From assembly GCA_028287065.1 (NCBI GenBank), contig JAQBQJ010000003.1:1-48021 (forward strand): 48,021 nt of DNA, given 5' to 3'. Positions 8,806 through 19,221 of the stretch are shown piece after piece; within the stretch, counting starts at the first letter, position 1; each line of letters starts with the position of its first letter. The position numbers and the translations under genes are program-made. The DNA is from Labilithrix sp. Lineage in GTDB: Bacteria > Myxococcota_A > Polyangia > Polyangiales > Polyangiaceae. Under the pieces are notes generated by a model, which was given only the letters and a program-made list of their open reading frames with translations, made no database searches and was not told the origin of the DNA.

Positions 8806-10431
8806 TCATTCCCAGGCGTCCGACGTGCCGAGGAGGGCCTGGCTGATCGCGGTCTGGCCCTTGAAATCGGGCGGGACGACGGCCGCGAGGCAGCTCGTGT
8901 CCGGTGTGGTCACGGGGTTATCGAAGAAGCTCATCATGATCTTCGTCCCACAGGAGCGGTTCTCGGTCGTCGTCGAAGAGACGATGACGGTGTGCGACGC
9001 GGTCGGGATCTCGACGAAGGTCTGATGCGGCTTGTTGAAGTGGTCCTTCGCGACCTGCGCCTTGCGGAGGAGCGTCGCCGGGTCGAGGCCGCCCTGGAGG
9101 AAGAGGACGGGCGTGTCGCTCGTCGCCCAGAGGCCCGTGTACTCGTCCTTCGGGTACGTCGGCCACTTGCCGATCTGGATCTCCAGCCCGATCGTGACGT
9201 CGCGCGATACGACCGATGCTTCGCGGATCGCGGCGAGGTCGGCGGGCGTGGGGGAGGGATCCTCCCAGAGCTCCGACAGGGCGATGTTGTTCGAGAGGAC
9301 CCACCCCCACTGCTTCGCGAATTCTCCGGGCGGCTGCCTCTCGCTGAGCTTGCCCACGAGCACCTTCAGCGCCGTCACGTCCTGCGGCGCGCAGCGATCG
9401 GCGCGATAGACGACGGCCGGGATGTACACGCGGAGGGCATGATCCATCAGGAACTGACCGAACGCGCGGCGCAGGAGCACGTGCGTCGGGATCTCGGGGA
9501 CGGCGATGTCGGGGCAGTGGCCGGTCTTCAGCTTCGCGAGCAGCGCCTCGGCCTTCGCCCAAGGATCGGCGCCGAGCTTACCCATGCAGAATGCATCTTT
9601 CCCGCACACGGCGAAGAAGTCCTGCGCGGCCTCGTTCGCATCCTGGTCCTGACGCGCGAGGCTCGTGCCCGGCGGGACGAACGAATCGAAGACGACGCCG
9701 CTCGCCTGCTTCGGAAATAGCTGCAGGTAGCGATGCGCGAGGTAGGTGCCGTAGGACACGCCGTACACGAAGACCGGCTGGTTCGGCTGCTTCGCGCGCT
9801 CGATCAGGAGCCCGAGGTCGTTCGCCGCGTTCGTCGTGTTGAACGCGGCGAGGCGGTCGCCGTCCTTCGCCTTCACGTCTGCGAGGCACGCCGGCCACTC
9901 GGCGTCGCTGATGTCGATGCCCTGCTCGCTGCTCGCGGCCTCCTGCGCGGGACAGCCGAGGCGCGTCGAGCGACCGGTGCCTCGGTGGTCGGGCATGTAG
10001 AAGTCGATGTCCGGGAACTTCGTGGCGATCTGTTCGGCCATCGTCTCGAACACGTAGCCGGATGCGCCGGGCCCCCCCTGCAGCATCCACATCTGCCTCA
10101 GGCTCTTGCCACCGGCCGGCTTGAAGCGCTTCACGAACACGTCGATCGTCGGGCCGTCGGGCTTCTTCGCATCGAGCGGCGTCTTCACGGTCGCGCACTC
10201 GGCCGCGGGTCCGTCTCCCTCGCTGTGCAAGGGGCACGCGGTCCACGAGAGGGGAGCGGGCGATGCCGCGTCGGGTCCGGCATCGACGCCGGCCTCGACG
10301 TCCTGCGGCGCGACCGGCGACGGCGCCACGGGGGCATCGTCGTTCGACGACGAGCAGGCGGTGGCGAGGAGGGAGACGCCCGTGAGCGTGGAGAGCAGGA
10401 CGGCGGCGGCGAGCGAGGACTTCATGGCCAT
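8806..10431 (-). CDS. Secreted lipoprotein alpha/beta hydrolase, S33 tripeptidyl aminopeptidase type
   Basis: A 541-aa predicted lipoprotein with signal MAMKSSLAAAVLLSTLTGVS and lipobox LLATAC (Cys26), then an acidic Asp/Ala/Pro linker. The alpha/beta hydrolase core starts near 75. The oxyanion segment LQGGPGASG is at 118-126, DHRGTGRS at 148-155, and the nucleophile elbow GVSYG has Ser226. The distal Asp is in FLQGGLDPATLL and the His in PTASHTVIV. A C-terminal cysteine-containing TAP-like segment follows. This layout fits S33 tripeptidyl aminopeptidase/proline iminopeptidase-like enzymes (SlpD/E, TAP families), which trim peptides outside the cytoplasm. It lies 40 bp after the STAND regulator gene and may be part of the same transcript. 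Confidence 0.88.
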   Translation of the reverse strand: MAMKSSLAAAVLLSTLTGVSLLATACSSSNDDAPVAPSPVAPQDVEAGVDAGPDAASPAPLSWTACPLHSEGDGPAAECATVKTPLDAKKPDGPTIDVFVKRFKPAGGKSLRQMWMLQGGPGASGYVFETMAEQIATKFPDIDFYMPDHRGTGRSTRLGCPAQEAASSEQGIDISDAEWPACLADVKAKDGDRLAAFNTTNAANDLGLLIERAKQPNQPVFVYGVSYGTYLAHRYLQLFPKQASGVVFDSFVPPGTSLARQDQDANEAAQDFFAVCGKDAFCMGKLGADPWAKAEALLAKLKTGHCPDIAVPEIPTHVLLRRAFGQFLMDHALRVYIPAVVYRADRCAPQDVTALKVLVGKLSERQPPGEFAKQWGWVLSNNIALSELWEDPSPTPADLAAIREASVVSRDVTIGLEIQIGKWPTYPKDEYTGLWATSDTPVLFLQGGLDPATLLRKAQVAKDHFNKPHQTFVEIPTASHTVIVSSTTTENRSCGTKIMMSFFDNPVTTPDTSCLAAVVPPDFKGQTAISQALLGTSDAWE

Positions 10432-10471
10432 TCGAATGCCTCAGCGGCAGCTCGGTTTGGCCTAACTTCCC

Positions 10472-12796
10472 CTAACCATCGAGCCACGCGACGACCACGT
10501 CGGGATCGAGCGCGTAGCCCTCGTCCGACGTGCGCAGCACGGGCTCGAGGCCGAGGACGCGCAGGCGGCGGATCGCCATGTACACGCGCGCAGCGCCGGA
10601 CTCCGCGCGCATCTTCTCGCCGGGCCATCCGACGACGAGCATGTCGGCGACGGTGAGGGCCGCGCCTGCGTCGGAGAGGCGCCGCTCGACGAGCGCGATC
10701 AGGATCCTGCGCAGCGGGCCGCGACGACTGAGATCGATGCGGCGCGAACCGAGCTCGAGCGTTCGGCCGTCGCGCGATGCGCGGAGGGACGGGGCGGCGC
10801 GAGCGCTCTCGGACGCTCGCGTCGCCGTCTCCGACGAGGCTCGGAGCTTCGCGATGCGCGCGCGCTCGACCACGTCGTCGGTGAGGCGCGCCAGTGCCTC
10901 GAGCTCGTCGAAGCGGCGCTGGGCGAGGCGGTCGTCACCTCGGGCGGCGGCGCAGCGCGCGAGCCCGGTGCGTGCCTCGAGCTCGCCTTCGAGGTCGCCC
11001 TGCTCGATCACGCCGTCGAGCGCGGCGAGCAGGTGTAGCTCCGCCTCGTCGACGTCTCCGCCGTCGAGGAGGATGGCTCCTCGGTCCACGGTGATGCGCG
11101 CGAGATGGAAGCGATCGGCTGCGCGTTCGAAGGCGTCGCGCGACTCCGCGTTGAAGGCAGCCGCCTCGACGAGATCGCCGCGGGCGCGGTGCGCAAGCGC
11201 GAGGTTCGCGAGCGCGATGCCTTCGAGGCGCGGTGCGCCGGCGATGCGCGCGGCGGCGAGCGCACGGCGCTGATGCGCGAGCGCTGCGGCCGGGTCGTCC
11301 GACGCGAGCTCCAGGCCGCCGAGCGACTGCTCGCCCATCGCCTCGAGCCGCGGCTCGCGCGCGGCGAGCGCCTCGCGCACGGCGCGCTCGCCGTGGGCTC
11401 GTGCCTCGTCGAATCGGCCGAGCGGGCGCAGGCTGAAGCACAAGAACGCGGCGCTCCAGCCGGCGCGCGCGCGGTCCCCGATCGCCTCGGCGAGCGAGAG
11501 CGCCGCTTCGAAGTGCGGGAGCGCGGCGGCGTGGCGACCGCGGAGGCCGTCGATGCGACCGAGGGCGAGCCGCAGATCGATCTCGAGGGGCGCAAGCGTG
11601 TGCGTCGTGCCCGGTGCGGGCGTCGCGAGCGCTGCGAGCGTGTCTTCGAGCACCCGGCGGTGCAGCGCGGCGGGTCCCTGCGTGACGAGCAACGGATCGA
11701 GCGTGACGGCGAGGCGTGCAGCCGCGCCGGCGTCGTTGGTTCGCGCGTGCTCCCACGCGGCGAGGAGGTCTTCGCGATCGCGGACGAGCCGCGCCCAGGT
11801 CGAGGCGTCGTCGGAACGAGGCGCGGTGGCCTGTGCAAAGTACATGCAATGACGAGCGGCCGCTGCTGCTGCGACGCCGGCCTCGCGGGCGCGTCGACCC
11901 GCGTAGGCGCGCACGCCGTCGAGGATCGCGAACCGCGCGCCCTCGGATCCGTCGCTCGCTTCGACGAGCGAAGCTTCGACGAGCGCATCGAGCGCCGCCG
12001 CGGGCCGCGCGGTGTCGAGGACGGCGCGTGCGGCGTCGAGCGCGAAGGAGCCACGGAACACGCTCAGCGTCGCGAGCGCGTGGCGGTCCTCGTCCGAGAG
12101 GAGCGCCCACGAGGCGTCGAGCGCACGATCCAGCGCGTCGATGGCGAGCTCGCCTCCGTCGAGGCCCGAGAGGACCTGCGCGGCTCCGAGCGTCGCGACG
12201 CGTGCGGCGACGAGCTCGATCGCGAGCGGCAAGCGTCCTGCCCGCAGCGCGAGCTTCTCGGCGGTCGCGTCCGGCGGGACGCGCTCCGGAGCGAGCCGCG
12301 CGGTGCGATCGCGCAAGAGCGCGACGGCGTCGGAGAGCGGGAGCGGTCCGACCGCGACGACGATCTCGAGCGGCGCCCCGAGCCGCTCGCGTGACGTCGC
12401 CACGATCGCGACATCGGTGGTGGCGTCGACGAGGTCACCCGCGATCTCGCCCGCCGCGACCGCGACGTGATCGGCGCCGTCGAGGACGAGCACGCTGCGC
12501 CGGCCCTCGAGGCGCTCGGCGATGCGCTCGATGAGGATGCGCGCGTCGGCCGCGCGCGCCGGCAGCCCGGTGGCACGGGCGATCGCGGCGAGCACGTCCC
12601 CGCGATCGCGTGCGTGCGCGAGCGCGACCGAGCGCACGTCATGGCCGGCCTTCGCCAGCTCGGGCGCGAGCTTCTGCGCGAGCGTCGTCTTGCCGGCGCC
12701 GGGCGGACCGCGCAGGACGACGATGCGCTCGCCCGCCGCGAGATGCGCGAGCACCGCGCTCGTCTCGGCCTCGCGTCCGAAGAACCCGCGGGCCAC
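10472..12796 (-). CDS. STAND-type ATPase regulator with TPRs and C-terminal winged helix
   Basis: 774 aa. The P-loop GPPGAGKT is at 30-37, Walker B VLVLD at 102-106 with downstream IVATSRERLGAP (131-142), and a GRLPLAIELVAARV segment typical of NB-ARC/AfsR-like STAND ATPases. Residues about 330-660 are Ala/Leu-rich helical repeats of TPR type. The last ~95 residues (RRIDLSRRGPLRRILIALVE to DEGYALDPDVVVAWLDG) resemble an OmpR/PhoB-type DNA-binding domain at the C-terminus, whereas AfsR/SARP proteins carry it at the N-terminus. Predicted role: ATP-switched transcription activator whose ligand is sensed by the repeats. GTG start 11 bp after lepA, so co-transcription with lepA is likely. Target genes are unknown; the downstream hydrolase is a candidate. 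Confidence 0.82.
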   Translation of the reverse strand: MARGFFGREAETSAVLAHLAAGERIVVLRGPPGAGKTTLAQKLAPELAKAGHDVRSVALAHARDRGDVLAAIARATGLPARAADARILIERIAERLEGRRSVLVLDGADHVAVAAGEIAGDLVDATTDVAIVATSRERLGAPLEIVVAVGPLPLSDAVALLRDRTARLAPERVPPDATAEKLALRAGRLPLAIELVAARVATLGAAQVLSGLDGGELAIDALDRALDASWALLSDEDRHALATLSVFRGSFALDAARAVLDTARPAAALDALVEASLVEASDGSEGARFAILDGVRAYAGRRAREAGVAAAAAARHCMYFAQATAPRSDDASTWARLVRDREDLLAAWEHARTNDAGAAARLAVTLDPLLVTQGPAALHRRVLEDTLAALATPAPGTTHTLAPLEIDLRLALGRIDGLRGRHAAALPHFEAALSLAEAIGDRARAGWSAAFLCFSLRPLGRFDEARAHGERAVREALAAREPRLEAMGEQSLGGLELASDDPAAALAHQRRALAAARIAGAPRLEGIALANLALAHRARGDLVEAAAFNAESRDAFERAADRFHLARITVDRGAILLDGGDVDEAELHLLAALDGVIEQGDLEGELEARTGLARCAAARGDDRLAQRRFDELEALARLTDDVVERARIAKLRASSETATRASESARAAPSLRASRDGRTLELGSRRIDLSRRGPLRRILIALVERRLSDAGAALTVADMLVVGWPGEKMRAESGAARVYMAIRRLRVLGLEPVLRTSDEGYALDPDVVVAWLDG

Positions 12797-12807
12797 GCGC
12801 CGCGGCC

Positions 12808-14634
<1,827 letters not shown>

Positions 14635-14705
14635 GCTGCTGTCGAAGGGGAAGAAGAGGGGGGCCCGCGCAAAGCGCGAGTGCCGAGACGCGAGCCGGCG
14701 CGACT

Positions 14706-14984
14706 CTACTTCTTGCCGCCAGCGGCTGCAGCAGAAGGCGGCGGTTCGGACGCGCGCGCGGCGTCCATCACATCCGGCGGGCGCGGCGACTGGCTGCGAT
14801 CGTCGTCGGATTCGGGAACGAGGGCGAGCTGACCCGGGAGCATGTGCGCGTAGTGACGGAGCACCAGGTCGATCCCCTCGCGGATGTAGACGGCGACCGG
14901 CACCTTCGTGCGCTCGTGCAGGAGCTTCAGCTTGTCAGCTTGCTCCGGCGTCACGTAGATGGTGGTCGAAATCTTCTTACGCAC
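14706..14984 (-). CDS. Ribbon-helix-helix (CopG-like) protein
   Basis: 92 aa. The N-terminal ~45 residues match a ribbon-helix-helix DNA-binding fold: strand [11 protein letters not shown], helix [15 protein letters not shown], then [17 protein letters not shown]. The remainder is a disordered Ser/Pro/Ala tail ending GGKK. RHH proteins bind short tandem DNA sites as dimers and often repress their own promoter or act as antitoxins. No toxin-like gene is adjacent: the next gene on the strand is lepA, 71 bp away. The start is GTG at 14982-14984 with AGGAAA about 8 bp upstream. The AT-rich upstream region with repeated ACGT cores (15119-15157) is a plausible operator. Confidence 0.8.
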   Translation of the reverse strand: MRKKISTTIYVTPEQADKLKLLHERTKVPVAVYIREGIDLVLRHYAHMLPGQLALVPESDDDRSQSPRPPDVMDAARASEPPPSAAAAGGKK

Positions 14985-15322
14985 GAGATGATTTCCTGTT
15001 GTGTTCTAGCGCCTTAGCTGTGAGTTCTCACGCGGGTTCGGGCGTTCGAGCCAAGCTCGTAACGCAGTCCCAGACCTGCCGCCAGCACCGTTTCCGTGTC
15101 CGATGCGATGAAGATACACTACGTGAACATACGTGACGGTCAAGCGCGACCATACGTCTCGTGTAAAATGCATCTTCTGTCGCCAATAGCTGTGTCTTAT
15201 CAGATAATTGTCCACAATCGACCGCGTGGCGAGCGGCGGTCGGGGGGCGCATCTTGCAGCCCAGCCTCGAGGCCGTTTATGGTTGTCGCGGCGCGGCGTT
15301 GGGCGTGCCGAGAGAGAGATCT
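14985..15322. promoter_or_regulatory. AT-rich divergent intergenic region with phased ACGT sites and palindromes
   Basis: A 338-nt stretch between the divergent RHH and lipoprotein genes. The part at 15100-15220 is clearly less GC-rich than its surroundings. It holds tacgtga at 15120-15126 and 15130-15136, exactly 10 bp apart, and a third atacgt at 15152-15157. There is also a perfect palindrome ttatcagataa (15197-15207) and attgtccacaat (15207-15218). A TAAAAT (15164-15169) and a GATAAT (15203-15208) could be -10 elements but lack good -35 partners. I found no convincing coding frame here. It probably carries the promoters and operator(s) for both flanking genes. Confidence 0.45.
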
Positions 15323-16114
15323 ATGTCTTACGGCTTTTTGAAGGTGGGCGCGGCGACGCTCGCCGTGGCGGTGCTCGCCGGCGCGGGGATGACGGCGTCG
15401 ACGGGATGCGGCGACAGCGCCTCCGGCGTCGCGAACGCCAAGCTGCCCGACGGTGTCCGGTCGCAGGTCATCGAGCACGAGCCGTGCGACGAGTCCGGCA
15501 ACAAGGTCGAGATGCTCGACGCCAACAACGACGGCAAGCCGGACATCAAGCGCGTGTCGAAGGGCGGTCGCGAGATCTGCCGGATCACCGACCTGAATCA
15601 CGACGGCAAGCCGGACATGTTCGAGTACTACGACCAGACCGGCGCGCTTCGCCGCCGGGAGGCCGACTACGACGACAACGGGATCGTCAACTCGATCGAG
15701 CACTTCGAGAACGGCAAGCTCGTTCGGCGGGAGCTCGACACGACCAACCAGGGTCGCATCGACACGTGGGACTTCTTCGACCCCGCGACGGGCAACCGTA
15801 CCAAGCGAGAGCGCGACGCGACCGGCGACGGCAAGATCGATCAGTGGTGGACCTACGACGGCGAGAAGGTGACCATCGCGATGGATCGTAACGGCGACGG
15901 TCTGCCCGATCCCGATACGACGATCACGCTCGGTGGGGGCGGTCAGGTCGTCGCCGATGCAGGCACGGCGAGCGCCACGCCCGCGCCCGCGGCGCCCCCG
16001 CCGCCGACGCTCTCGATGCCGAGCCCGAACAGCGAGCCGGCGCCGCCGGTCACTCCGGCGTCGCAAGACGCGGGGATCGCTGGCAAACCGCAGCGCGGAG
16101 GAGCCAAGCGATGA
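15323..16114 (+). CDS. Lipoprotein with DxDxDG calcium-type repeats (first of a pair)
   Basis: 263 aa. The signal ends in a lipobox-like TASTGC (Cys29). The body has at least six copies of an EF-hand-loop-like motif about 20-25 residues apart: DANNDGKPD, DLNHDGKPD, DYDDNGIVN, DTTNQGRID, DATGDGKID and DRNGDGLPD. The last 60 residues are a Pro/Ala linker. Such loops usually bind Ca2+ in dockerins, thrombospondin type 3 repeats or VCBS proteins; binding here is inferred. The chosen ATG at 15323 follows AGAGAG and gives a clean signal peptide; the frame extends upstream to 15254 without support. It overlaps the next lipoprotein by 4 bp (ATGA). Confidence 0.82.
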   Translation: MSYGFLKVGAATLAVAVLAGAGMTASTGCGDSASGVANAKLPDGVRSQVIEHEPCDESGNKVEMLDANNDGKPDIKRVSKGGREICRITDLNHDGKPDMFEYYDQTGALRRREADYDDNGIVNSIEHFENGKLVRRELDTTNQGRIDTWDFFDPATGNRTKRERDATGDGKIDQWWTYDGEKVTIAMDRNGDGLPDPDTTITLGGGGQVVADAGTASATPAPAAPPPPTLSMPSPNSEPAPPVTPASQDAGIAGKPQRGGAKR

Positions 16115-16941
16115 TCGGCAAGACCCTGACGGTGCTCGTTCCCTGCGCCCTCGGCGTGATGGCGGCCGTCTCGCTCGGCGCGTGCGGTGGCTCTTCGTCG
16201 ACGAAGGCCGCGCAGACCGTGAGCGCGCCCGGCGGCACGAAGGATCAGAGCAAGTGGCCCTCCGACGATCGCACGATGTGCGATTGGAAGAACAAGCCGG
16301 AGCTCGAGGTCAGCGAGTCCTCCGGTCCCGGCGCGCTTCGTCCGAACGTGCGTCGCATCTTCAAGACGTTCGGCGAAGCCGAGGCGCGTCACAAGACGCT
16401 CGTGTGCCGCGAGATCGACACGAACCTCGACGGCATCAAGGACGTCGTCCGCACCTTCAACGCGAAGGGCGAGGCGATCCACGAGGAGTCGGACCGCAAC
16501 TACGACGGCCGCATCGATCTCTGGATCAACTTCGTCGACGGCCGGCTCGCTGAAGAAGACGTCGACACCAACAGCGACGGCAAGCCCGACGTCTGGAAGT
16601 TCTACGTCAACGGCCAGCTCCAGCGCATCCGCCGCGATCGCAACTTCGACGGCAAGGCGGACATCTGGGAGATCTACGCGCGCGGCCGCCTCGAGCGCGT
16701 CGGGCTCGACGACTCCTACGACGGACACGTCGATCGGTGGGATCGCGACGAGCAGCTGAAGTACGAGGCCGAGGCCGCGGACCGCAAAGCGCGTGACGAG
16801 ATGGTAAACGCCGAGATGGCCGCGCGTGCGGACGCCGGCGGCGGTGGCGGTGGCTCGACGTCCGGCGGCGACGCGGGTTCGGGCGGCGCGAAGGACGCGG
16901 GCGCGCCCAAGGCCGTGACTCCGACGCGTAAGAACAAGTAG
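16111..16941 (+). CDS. Lipoprotein with DxDxDG calcium-type repeats (second of a pair)
   Basis: 276 aa with signal MIGKTLTVLVPCALGVMAAV and lipobox SLGAC (Cys25). The central part repeats a DxNxDGxxD loop followed by an aromatic strand: DTNLDGIKD, DRNYDGRIDLW, DTNSDGKPDVWKFY, DRNFDGKADIWEIY and DDSYDGHVDRW. The C-terminus is a Gly/Ala/Ser-rich tail ending in Lys/Arg. It is clearly paralogous in design to the upstream gene and translationally coupled to it (16111-16114), so the two probably act together at the outer surface or periplasm. No enzymatic domain is visible. Confidence 0.85.
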   Translation: MIGKTLTVLVPCALGVMAAVSLGACGGSSSTKAAQTVSAPGGTKDQSKWPSDDRTMCDWKNKPELEVSESSGPGALRPNVRRIFKTFGEAEARHKTLVCREIDTNLDGIKDVVRTFNAKGEAIHEESDRNYDGRIDLWINFVDGRLAEEDVDTNSDGKPDVWKFYVNGQLQRIRRDRNFDGKADIWEIYARGRLERVGLDDSYDGHVDRWDRDEQLKYEAEAADRKARDEMVNAEMAARADAGGGGGGSTSGGDAGSGGAKDAGAPKAVTPTRKNK

Positions 16942-17081
16942 AGGGACGTGTGCCATCGCGGTGTGCCACGCGGGCCTCCGCATGGCGCAGCATGCGTGGC
17001 CCATGCGACCGCGCGCGGACGATCGAGCGTGATTTGCGGCCGATCGCGCGTTGGCGCGCCTCGTGCTCCGTGGCGCACATC

Positions 17082-17573
17082 ATGAAGACGCTGGCGACCG
17101 GGATGACGTTGGGGCTCGTGGCGATGCTCTTCGCGGCGTGCGGAGGGACGATCGACGGCGGCATCCCCAACAGCAGCGGCAGCGGCGGCGGTGGAGGCGA
17201 CGCCGGCAAGACGTGCTCGCCGCTGCATTGCCCGCAGAGCACGTCGGCGGTCGACACCGACGGCGACGGCTGCGTCGAGAGCTGCGTCCACACGGCGTGT
17301 CCCGCGATTGGGTTCGACTGCGCGCGCGGATGGGCGCCGAAGGACACGAACGCGGACGGCTGCCTCGACACGTGCGAGAAGAACGCCTGTCCCGAGTTCC
17401 TCGGCGACTGCGCCGCGGGGAGCACGCCCGCCGACTACGACGGCGACGGCTGCCTCGACGGCTGCAAGCCCGTCGCGTGCCCGCCCGTCGCGATCGACTG
17501 CGCGCCCGGCAGCACGCTGGTCGATCAGGACGGCGACGGCTGTCCCGAGACGTGCGTGCAGCTGAAGAAGTGA
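17082..17573 (+). CDS. Small Cys-rich lipoprotein with DGDGC repeats
   Basis: 163 aa. Signal MKTLATGMTLGLVAMLFAAC with lipidated Cys20, then a Gly/Ser linker. The mature part contains four similar units of about 30 residues, each with a C-P...DxDGDGC.(D/E)xC core: DTDGDGCVESC, DTNADGCLDTC, DYDGDGCLDGC and DQDGDGCPETC. These combine an Asp-rich calcium-like loop with conserved cysteines likely to form disulfides. ATG 17082 is preferred over the longer frame because the signal peptide starts there. It ends 1 bp before the stop of the convergent PHP gene. Function unknown; it belongs with the two upstream DxDxDG lipoproteins by style and location. Confidence 0.78.
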   Translation: MKTLATGMTLGLVAMLFAACGGTIDGGIPNSSGSGGGGGDAGKTCSPLHCPQSTSAVDTDGDGCVESCVHTACPAIGFDCARGWAPKDTNADGCLDTCEKNACPEFLGDCAAGSTPADYDGDGCLDGCKPVACPPVAIDCAPGSTLVDQDGDGCPETCVQLKK

Positions 17574-17574
17574 T

Positions 17575-19200
17575 TCAGCGACGCTCGCGCGCGCGGGCGA
17601 TCGCGAGACCTGCGAGCGCGAGGCCGGCGACGGCGATCGGCCAGCGCGGAGCCCCCGAGCCCGGCTCGCGTGCGATGACGGCGCAGCCTCCGCCGTCGTC
17701 GCTCGCGGCCGCATCGGCGCGAGTGTCCGGGCCGGAGGCGTCGAGCTTCAGCCATACGTGGCTCGTGACGGTGAGCGGGGCGCCGTCGAAGAGCACCTCG
17801 GCGCGCCAGCGATCCTCGCCCTGCGCCGGCGCGTCGACGATCGTCTCGTAGACGAACGGATCGGTGGTGACGTCGACCGGCTCGCCCGCGGGTACGCCGT
17901 TCTTCACGAGCCGGACCTGATGAGCATCGCCCGGGATGCGCCCGCTGATCTTCGCGCGGAGGACGACGCTGCGCACGCCGACGGTGTCGCCGGGGAAGGC
18001 GAGGGCATCGCCGCCGCCCTCGTGCGCGGCCGCCTCGAGCTCGCACATCGGGTCCGTGGGTCCCTCGAGCTTCACGACGGTCGCGCCCTGGCGAATGCCT
18101 TCGAGGATGCCGGCGACCGACAGCTCGCGCGCGCGGATCAGCGTCGTGGGGCTGCCGATCGGGCTCTCGACGTTGCCGTCCGACACGCCGGCGCGATGAT
18201 CGTCGCTCCCGCCGAGCGCCGGGATCTTGATGCCCTTGTCGAGGAGCTTGTCCCAGAAGGCGATCGCGTTCGCCGAGAAGAGCGCGGCCCCCTTCGTGAG
18301 CGCGCCGGTGCCGATCTCGACGCCGCCGATCTTCTGCGGAGCGAGCTCGTGCCGCCACGAGCAGCCGATGCAGAGATCCGCGACGTCGAGCGCGGGATGA
18401 TTGATGCTGAAGATCGCGCCCTGGGCGAGGATCTGATCCGCGGCGCCCTCGATGGTGACGCCCGGCTGACCGATCTTGTGATCGACCCACTTCGTCGCGC
18501 CGATGGCGTTCGCGTGGCCCTTGTAGGTCGTGTACTCGATGCCCGGGATCAGCAGGAACGCGGGCTCCGTCGCTTGCACGTCCTCGAAGAAGTCGAGCTG
18601 CGTGATCGTGTTGTGATCGCTGAGCTCGATGAAATCGAGGCCGCGCGACTTCGCGAGCGCGACGTTCGCCTCGAGCGTGGGCTTCGCGTCGGTCGACTCC
18701 TTCGAGTGCACGTGGAAGTCGCCGGCGTAGTAGCGAAGCTCCGTCTTGCGAGCGGCCGCGACCTGGTACGGCTTGCGCGTCACGGGCGCGAGCGTGGGCG
18801 TGGTGCGGAGGTCGATCTCGACGTGGTAGACCGCCGGCGACGCGACGACCTTCGCCTTGCCGACGATCACGCGCCACGTGCCGGGCTTGATGGGCCCCGG
18901 GACGTACGCGCGTGATGCCGCGGTCTCGCCGATGATCGTGGGCTCGCTCGTGCCGCCGCCCCAGCCTCGATAGCCGTCTTGATCGAGCACGCCCCAGTCG
19001 AGGATGTTCGCGTCGGACTTGTCGTCGTGGCGAATCTCGATCTCCTTCGTGCCGGCGGGGACCTCGAAGTCGAGGAAGAAGTGATCGAGGCCGCCTTCGG
19101 GTACGTCGCCGTCCTTCACGATCGGCGCAGCCGCCGCGGTGCTCGCGCGCAGCGTGATCAGCGCTAGCCAGCAGAAGGCCACGAGGCTACGAGGGAACAC
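17575..19200 (-). CDS. Secreted PHP-domain metal-dependent hydrolase with MYXO-CTERM-like tail
   Basis: About 541 aa from the GTG at 19198-19200. The start is uncertain: GTG codons also lie at 19219-19221 and 19180-19182. N-terminal signal VFPRSLVAFCWLALITLRAS. A beta-rich pre-domain contains GTWRVIVGKAKV. The PHP domain has HVHS (in GDFHVHSKES), ELSDHNT, IPGIEYTTYKGHANAIG, INHPALDVADLCIGCSW and GGSDDH, the metal ligands of PHP phosphoesterases. The C-terminus GGGCAVIAREPGSGAPRWPI plus TM plus RARERR resembles a MYXO-CTERM sorting signal with its conserved Cys. So the enzyme is probably exported and surface-anchored; the substrate (phosphoester) is unknown. Only 21 bp separate this start from the divergent rluB-type gene. 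Confidence 0.82.
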   Translation of the reverse strand: MFPRSLVAFCWLALITLRASTAAAAPIVKDGDVPEGGLDHFFLDFEVPAGTKEIEIRHDDKSDANILDWGVLDQDGYRGWGGGTSEPTIIGETAASRAYVPGPIKPGTWRVIVGKAKVVASPAVYHVEIDLRTTPTLAPVTRKPYQVAAARKTELRYYAGDFHVHSKESTDAKPTLEANVALAKSRGLDFIELSDHNTITQLDFFEDVQATEPAFLLIPGIEYTTYKGHANAIGATKWVDHKIGQPGVTIEGAADQILAQGAIFSINHPALDVADLCIGCSWRHELAPQKIGGVEIGTGALTKGAALFSANAIAFWDKLLDKGIKIPALGGSDDHRAGVSDGNVESPIGSPTTLIRARELSVAGILEGIRQGATVVKLEGPTDPMCELEAAAHEGGGDALAFPGDTVGVRSVVLRAKISGRIPGDAHQVRLVKNGVPAGEPVDVTTDPFVYETIVDAPAQGEDRWRAEVLFDGAPLTVTSHVWLKLDASGPDTRADAAASDDGGGCAVIAREPGSGAPRWPIAVAGLALAGLAIARARERR

Positions 19201-19221
19201 CGGGAAAGCATCGCACCGCAC

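Noticed and set aside
15208-15216. ttgtccaca resembling a DnaA box
   Set aside because: A single match; no cluster of boxes and no dnaA, dnaN or AT-rich unwinding element, so not an origin.
15096-15341. 81-codon + strand frame in the AT-rich block
   Set aside because: No Shine-Dalgarno, no domain, and it overlaps the lipoprotein start; more likely regulatory DNA.
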